DNA from: Chlorobiota bacterium
GTDB lineage: Bacteria; Bacteroidota; Ignavibacteria; Tepidaquicellales; OLB5
Direction of reading: 5' to 3'
DNA length: 64,000 nucleotides
Assembly (NCBI GenBank): GCA_022616535.1
Contig: JAKEEM010000069.1
Span: 1 to 64,000 of the forward strand
Shown here: positions 59,515 through 64,000 of the stretch, one piece after another
Layout of the letters: every line of letters starts with the position of its first letter
Numbering within the stretch: the stretch's first letter is position 1
Notes under the pieces: model-generated
Database searches by the model: none
Told to the model about the DNA's origin: nothing
What the model saw: only the letters and a program-made list of their open reading frames with translations
Position numbers and translations under genes: made by a program

Positions 59515-60240
59515 TTATTTATTAATTATATAATTGTAAAATTCTTTAATAATGATTTCTGAAATATCATCAGGTGATTTTGATTTACAGCCGATATTTG
59601 TAATCAAATCTTTATTACCTGCCCATAGACCAAATCGGTTCCTAATATATTGCCCTAAATCTAAATATTGAAATTCAAATTCTTCGTAATTCAAATTTTT
59701 AATTTTTTCAATCTCTTTTTCACCAAACTCAGCTTCAAGAATTTTAACAGCATCATCTAGTGTTCTTGGCCAGGTATTAGTATCCCTTAAATCGTCTTTT
59801 AAAATCTCGAAACCATCTTTTAGTAATGAGCTTTTTTTTATATCAAAAATACATGGTGTACCTTTAATAAAATAACTTCCATTTTCGTATAGTTCATCTA
59901 TTTCTAATAATTGAATATATCCTGGTGATGTTGCCCCCCCTACATACTTATAAAAATATTCTTGGTCTCTTTTAACTAATCTTAAAATTTCATTATCGTA
60001 AAATTTAGTTACACTTGTAATTTTATGCCATTTATTTTGACTAATATATGATTGACTTTTTTTATTAATTTTATTGTAAATAAGTCTGAAGGCAATAACC
60101 CATTTTAAAATAATAAATAATGAACACATAACCATTATTATCTGAATAATGGTGTTATCGAAATAGAACAGCAAGAATAAAGTAGAAATAAGTGTAAATA
60201 TTTCCGCAAATAAAATTAGATTATTTTTCATGTAAGACAT
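59515..60240 (-). CDS. Membrane-anchored hypothetical protein with DUF6794-like C-terminus
   Basis: Two N-terminal TM segments; C-terminal WPRTLDDAVKILEAEFGEKEIEKIKNLNYEEFEFQYLDLGQYIRNRFGLWAGNKDLITNIGCKSKSPDDISEIIIKEFY. Confidence 0.6.
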   Translation of the reverse strand: MSYMKNNLILFAEIFTLISTLFLLFYFDNTIIQIIMVMCSLFIILKWVIAFRLIYNKINKKSQSYISQNKWHKITSVTKFYDNEILRLVKRDQEYFYKYVGGATSPGYIQLLEIDELYENGSYFIKGTPCIFDIKKSSLLKDGFEILKDDLRDTNTWPRTLDDAVKILEAEFGEKEIEKIKNLNYEEFEFQYLDLGQYIRNRFGLWAGNKDLITNIGCKSKSPDDISEIIIKEFYNYIINK

Positions 60241-60276
60241 GTTATACTAATTTATTCAAGTATTCATTCATATTAA

Positions 60277-61134
60277 TTATTTCTTGCTGTAATCGTAAAA
60301 CCCTTTCCCTGACTTTCTTCCAAGATATCCCGCTGCTACCATTTTCTTTAGCAGGGGACACGCGCGGTATTTTGAATCACCCAGCCCGTTGTGCAGAACC
60401 TCCATTATAGAAAGGCAAACGTCAAGCCCTATAAAGTCTGCAAGAGTTAACGGACCCATCGGATGGTTCATTCCAAGCTTCATAACTGTGTCTATTGATT
60501 CGGGAGTGGCTACCCCCTCCATAACGCAGTACATTGCCTCGTTCAGCATCGGCAGCAGAATCCTGTTTGATATAAATCCGGGATAATCCTGAACTTCAAC
60601 CGGCACCTTTTCAACTTTTTCCGTAAGTTCTTTAATTGTATTATATGTTTCATTGCTTGTAGCAAGTCCGCGAATAACTTCTATGAGCTTCATTAGCGGA
60701 ACAGGATTCATGAAGTGCATCCCAATCACCTTATCTGCGCGATTTGTAACAGCAGCAATTTCCGTAATCGAAATTGATGATGTGTTTGAAGCAAGAATAG
60801 TTTCCGCTTTACAGGCATCATTCAAAGTTTTAAAAATATTCTTTTTTATTTCAAAGTTTTCTGTTGCTGCCTCTATGACCAAATCTGAATCTTTCGCGTC
60901 AGTTAAGCTTGTTGTTGTTTTAATATTGGAAAGAGTTGTTTCTAGCTGGGCTTGAGTTATCGTTTCTTTTTTAAGCTGTCTTTCCAGATTTGCTTTTATC
61001 GTTGTAAGTCCTTTTTGAAGAAGCTCTTCTTTTATGTCAATCAATATGACTTTGTATCCGTATAATCCAAACACGTGTGCAATGCCGTTCCCCATTGTGC
61101 CTGAGCCGACAACTGCTATATTTTTAATATCCAT
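60277..61134 (-). CDS. 3-hydroxybutyryl-CoA dehydrogenase
   Basis: [69 protein letters not shown]. Confidence 0.95.
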   Translation of the reverse strand: MDIKNIAVVGSGTMGNGIAHVFGLYGYKVILIDIKEELLQKGLTTIKANLERQLKKETITQAQLETTLSNIKTTTSLTDAKDSDLVIEAATENFEIKKNIFKTLNDACKAETILASNTSSISITEIAAVTNRADKVIGMHFMNPVPLMKLIEVIRGLATSNETYNTIKELTEKVEKVPVEVQDYPGFISNRILLPMLNEAMYCVMEGVATPESIDTVMKLGMNHPMGPLTLADFIGLDVCLSIMEVLHNGLGDSKYRACPLLKKMVAAGYLGRKSGKGFYDYSKK

Positions 61135-61150
61135 TAATGAATCTCCTTAG

Positions 61151-62329
61151 TTAAATTCTTTCAATAATCATTGCTGTTGCTTCTCCTCCGCCGTTGCAAA
61201 GTGTTACCAGACCGTATTTCTTACTCAGTCTGTGCAGATTATACATTAACGTAATAAGCAGCCTTGCTCCCGATGCACCGATTGGGTGCCCCAAAGCTAC
61301 TGCTCCCCCTGTTACATTGACTTTTGATTCATCAAGCCCCGCTATTTGGTTAACAGCACAGCTTACAACGGCAAATGCTTCGTTAATTTCAAATAAATCG
61401 ATGTCATTTTTTGTTAAGCCGGCTTTTTTACAGACTTTATCTATAACATAGCCCGGCGCCGTTGTAAACCATTCGGGCGCATGCGAGTGTGTTGCCTGCG
61501 CGAGTATCCGTGCCATCGGTTTTACACCGACTTCATCGGCTTTTTGCTTTGACATTATTACAACCGCTCCCGCTCCGTCGTTAATATTGGAAGCATTAAA
61601 AGCCGTGATTGTTCCGTCTTTTTCAAATACCGGCTTTAGCGAGAACGCTTTTTCAAAATTTACCTTGCCCGGGTCTTCGTCAGTATCGAATAACGTTAAA
61701 TTGCCCTTTCTATCTTTTATTTCCACCGGTATGATTGCATCTTTAAAATATCCGTTTTTAATCGCATCCAGAGCTTTCTCATAGGATGACTTAGCATATT
61801 CATCCTGCTCGAGCCGTGTAACCTTATATTCCCGTGCGCACTGTTCGCCCAGATTACCCATGTGCTTATTGCCGTAGGGGTCCCACAGACCGTCGTGAAT
61901 CATTAAATCAAAAATCTCGCCGTTGCCCATTCTGTAGCCGTTTCTTGCTTTTTTCAGAATATACGGCGCGTTAGTCATTGATTCCATTCCGCCTGCAGCA
62001 ATTACATTTGCGTCACCGGCCTTAATTGCCTGCGTTCCCATCATAACGGATTTTAATCCCGAGCCGCATACTTTATTTACAGTTGTTGCCGAAACCGTAT
62101 CGGGAATTCCCGCCCCGATTGAAGCCTGTCTTGCCGGCGCCTGCCCCTGCCCGCCCTGCAAAACGTTTCCCATAAGGACTTCATCTATATCCTCCGGCTT
62201 TACTTTTGCTCTTTTTACAGCCTCTTTAATTGCAATTGCCCCAAGCTGCGGAGCTGTGAAGTGTGATAAGCCTCCGTTAAATGAACCCACTGGAGTACGT
62301 GCTCCTGATATAATTACTACTTCATCCAT
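61151..62329 (-). CDS. Acetyl-CoA C-acetyltransferase (thiolase)
   Basis: VVIISGARTPVGSFNGGLSHFTAPQLGAIA, NKVCGSGLKSVMMG, NVTGGAVALGHPIGASGARLL, LCNGGGEATAMIIERI. Confidence 0.96.
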   Translation of the reverse strand: MDEVVIISGARTPVGSFNGGLSHFTAPQLGAIAIKEAVKRAKVKPEDIDEVLMGNVLQGGQGQAPARQASIGAGIPDTVSATTVNKVCGSGLKSVMMGTQAIKAGDANVIAAGGMESMTNAPYILKKARNGYRMGNGEIFDLMIHDGLWDPYGNKHMGNLGEQCAREYKVTRLEQDEYAKSSYEKALDAIKNGYFKDAIIPVEIKDRKGNLTLFDTDEDPGKVNFEKAFSLKPVFEKDGTITAFNASNINDGAGAVVIMSKQKADEVGVKPMARILAQATHSHAPEWFTTAPGYVIDKVCKKAGLTKNDIDLFEINEAFAVVSCAVNQIAGLDESKVNVTGGAVALGHPIGASGARLLITLMYNLHRLSKKYGLVTLCNGGGEATAMIIERI

Positions 62330-62345
62330 TTTTTTAAATTATGTG

Positions 62346-63107
62346 TTAGTGTGCTGAATTAATGATTTCAATGAAACTTTCAACTTCAAGCGATGCACCG
62401 CCTACCAAACCTCCGTTTATTGTCTGCGGGGCAAATAACTCTTTCGCATTTTCAGGTGTAATGCTTCCGCCGTAAATTATTCTTGTATTCAGGGAAATTT
62501 CTTCCGAATAGAGTTTCTTTAGCTTCTTCCTTGTAAAATTGTGAACACTCTCTGCCTGGTGAGCGGTAGCATTCTTGCCCGTGCCTATTGCCCACACCGG
62601 CTCGTAAGCTATTACAACGTTCGGAATATCCTCAATGTTTACGTGTAAAAGGCAGGATGTAAGCTGCTCGTCTATAACCGCCTCGGTTATTTTGTCATCA
62701 TGCTCCTGCAAGGTTTCGCCGATGCATAAAATAGGCTTCAGCCCTTCATCAAGTGCGATTAAAACTTTCTTGTTTACAATTGCATTGGTTTCATTGAAGT
62801 ATCTTCTTCTTTCCGAGTGTCCGGTAATTACATACTCGCATCCGCAGGATTTAAGCATTCCGCATGAAATTTCACCCGTATATGCACCGCTTGATTCATA
62901 GTATACGTTCTGTGCGCCGAGCTTCACGCCCGTTCCGTTAAGCTTGCGGTGAACAGCTTCAAGCGAAGTAAAGGGGGGGCATAATACTATTTCGTCGGTT
63001 GTGCCTTTATGTTTTTCAAAATGCGCCTTTAATTCTTCTGCAAACTGCTGTGACTGCACAAGCCCTTTGTTCATTTTCCAGTTTGCAATGAACAATTTTT
63101 TATTCAT
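62346..63107 (-). CDS. tpiA: Triose-phosphate isomerase
   Basis: KLFIANWKMNKG, VITGHSERRRYFNET, VVIAYEPVWAIGTGKNAT, GGSITPENAKELFA. Confidence 0.97.
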   Translation of the reverse strand: MNKKLFIANWKMNKGLVQSQQFAEELKAHFEKHKGTTDEIVLCPPFTSLEAVHRKLNGTGVKLGAQNVYYESSGAYTGEISCGMLKSCGCEYVITGHSERRRYFNETNAIVNKKVLIALDEGLKPILCIGETLQEHDDKITEAVIDEQLTSCLLHVNIEDIPNVVIAYEPVWAIGTGKNATAHQAESVHNFTRKKLKKLYSEEISLNTRIIYGGSITPENAKELFAPQTINGGLVGGASLEVESFIEIINSAH

Positions 63108-63116
63108 TGTGTCGTT

Positions 63117-64000
63117 TTATCTTAAGTTAGAAATTAACAATATTTGCTTTAATAAGTCATTTACGGTTTTGGGATTTGCTTTCCCTGAGGTTTCCTTCAT
63201 TACCTTGCCTACAAGAAAACCTAAAAGCTTTGTTTCGCCGTTTTTATATCTTTTCACTTCATTCGGGTTTTCATTTATTATCTTCTTTATAGCGCTTTCA
63301 ATTTCTGCTGAATCGGTAAGCTGAAGCAGGTTTTTTTCTTTGACAATAAACTCAGGATTTTGCTTTTCGTCGCTCAAATCCGTAATTTTCAGCATTTCTG
63401 CGTAGACTTCTTTTGCAATATTGTTAGAAATTTTACCTTCTGCAATCAAATTAATCAATATGGATAAATTTTTACCGTTTATCCGGAAATCTGCAATTTC
63501 AAGCTTTTCTTCGTTTAAAACGCGCATAACTTCTGTCATGACCCAGTTGCTTGCGGCTTTAAAGCTTTTTTCACCCACTCCTTTACAGACGTTTTCAAAA
63601 TAATCTGCAATTGCTCTGTCTTGAGTTAAAACTTCAGCATCATAACTTGGAATTTTATACTGCTTAACAAATCGTTCTGCTTTTTGCTCCGGGAGTTCAG
63701 GAAGTTCGGATTTAATTTTGTTTTTCCACTCTTGGTCAACGAATACTCTTACCAAATCCGGCTCTGGGAAATACCTGTAATCATGCGCCTCTTCTTTGGA
63801 ACGCATCGGTGAAGTTGTTTTTGATTTTGCATCGTATGTCATTGTCTGGTGAATTACACCCCCGCCTTTTTCAAGCACTTCTGTTTGCCTTTTGATTTCG
63901 TATTCAAGCGCATCGGTTACATTTTTAAATGAATTGAGGTTCTTTATTTCGCATTTTGTGCCGAATTTTTTACTATCTTTTGCTTTAACGGAAATATTTA
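63117..64000 (-). CDS. gatB: Asp/Glu-tRNA amidotransferase subunit B (N-terminus off the right edge)
   Basis: Open frame to the window edge: KFGTKCEIKNLNSFKNVTDALEYEIKRQTEVLEKGGGVIHQTMTYDAKSKTTSPMRSKEEAHDYRYFPEPDL. Confidence 0.94.
   Translation of the reverse strand, partial: NISVKAKDSKKFGTKCEIKNLNSFKNVTDALEYEIKRQTEVLEKGGGVIHQTMTYDAKSKTTSPMRSKEEAHDYRYFPEPDLVRVFVDQEWKNKIKSELPELPEQKAERFVKQYKIPSYDAEVLTQDRAIADYFENVCKGVGEKSFKAASNWVMTEVMRVLNEEKLEIADFRINGKNLSILINLIAEGKISNNIAKEVYAEMLKITDLSDEKQNPEFIVKEKNLLQLTDSAEIESAIKKIINENPNEVKRYKNGETKLLGFLVGKVMKETSGKANPKTVNDLLKQILLISNLR

Noticed and set aside
1-64000. CRISPR array, prophage or rRNA operon
   Set aside because: No regularly spaced repeats, phage structural genes or rRNA-like sequence recognised on either strand.

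Overview
This 64 kb window looks chromosomal and comes from a Bacteroidota/Ignavibacteria-like bacterium. That placement rests on many C-terminal 'NYPNPFNPxTxIxFxI...GxVYFYxL...KKMxLxK' type IX secretion (T9SS) sorting domains, a fused lpxC/fabZ, a DUF2723 protein and TAnnTTTG-type -7 promoter boxes. Positions 1-18 kb and 37-41 kb are rich in T9SS cargo: YCF48/BNR-repeat proteins, a subtilisin-like protease and a GH5-like hydrolase. This includes a chimeric, multiply frameshifted locus at 11.5-16.6 kb. Most of the rest is core metabolism: RsmE, BamA-like, adk, ExbB/ExbD/ExbD, lpxC-fabZ, glgP, rfbC/rfbA, dprA, rpoN, hslVU, a beta-oxidation operon, tpiA and gatB, plus two tRNA-Arg genes. The strongest accessory finding is a precisely bounded 3,052-bp transposon at 41448-44499. 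It has 17-bp terminal inverted repeats and an 8-bp target duplication TGGTCTTT. It carries an IS1-like (ISMhu11-type) transposase, a translationally coupled DUF433/PIN-like toxin-antitoxin pair and a decayed DUF3825 gene. Other items worth a second look are a metallo-beta-lactamase/Rieske fusion in reversed CMAH order, a sensor kinase homologue lacking its phospho-acceptor His and G2 box, a structured intergenic RNA candidate at 51.1 kb, REP-like palindromes, and a heptanucleotide repeat inside a CDP-alcohol phosphatidyltransferase gene. All family assignments are from reading the translations by eye; no database search was run.
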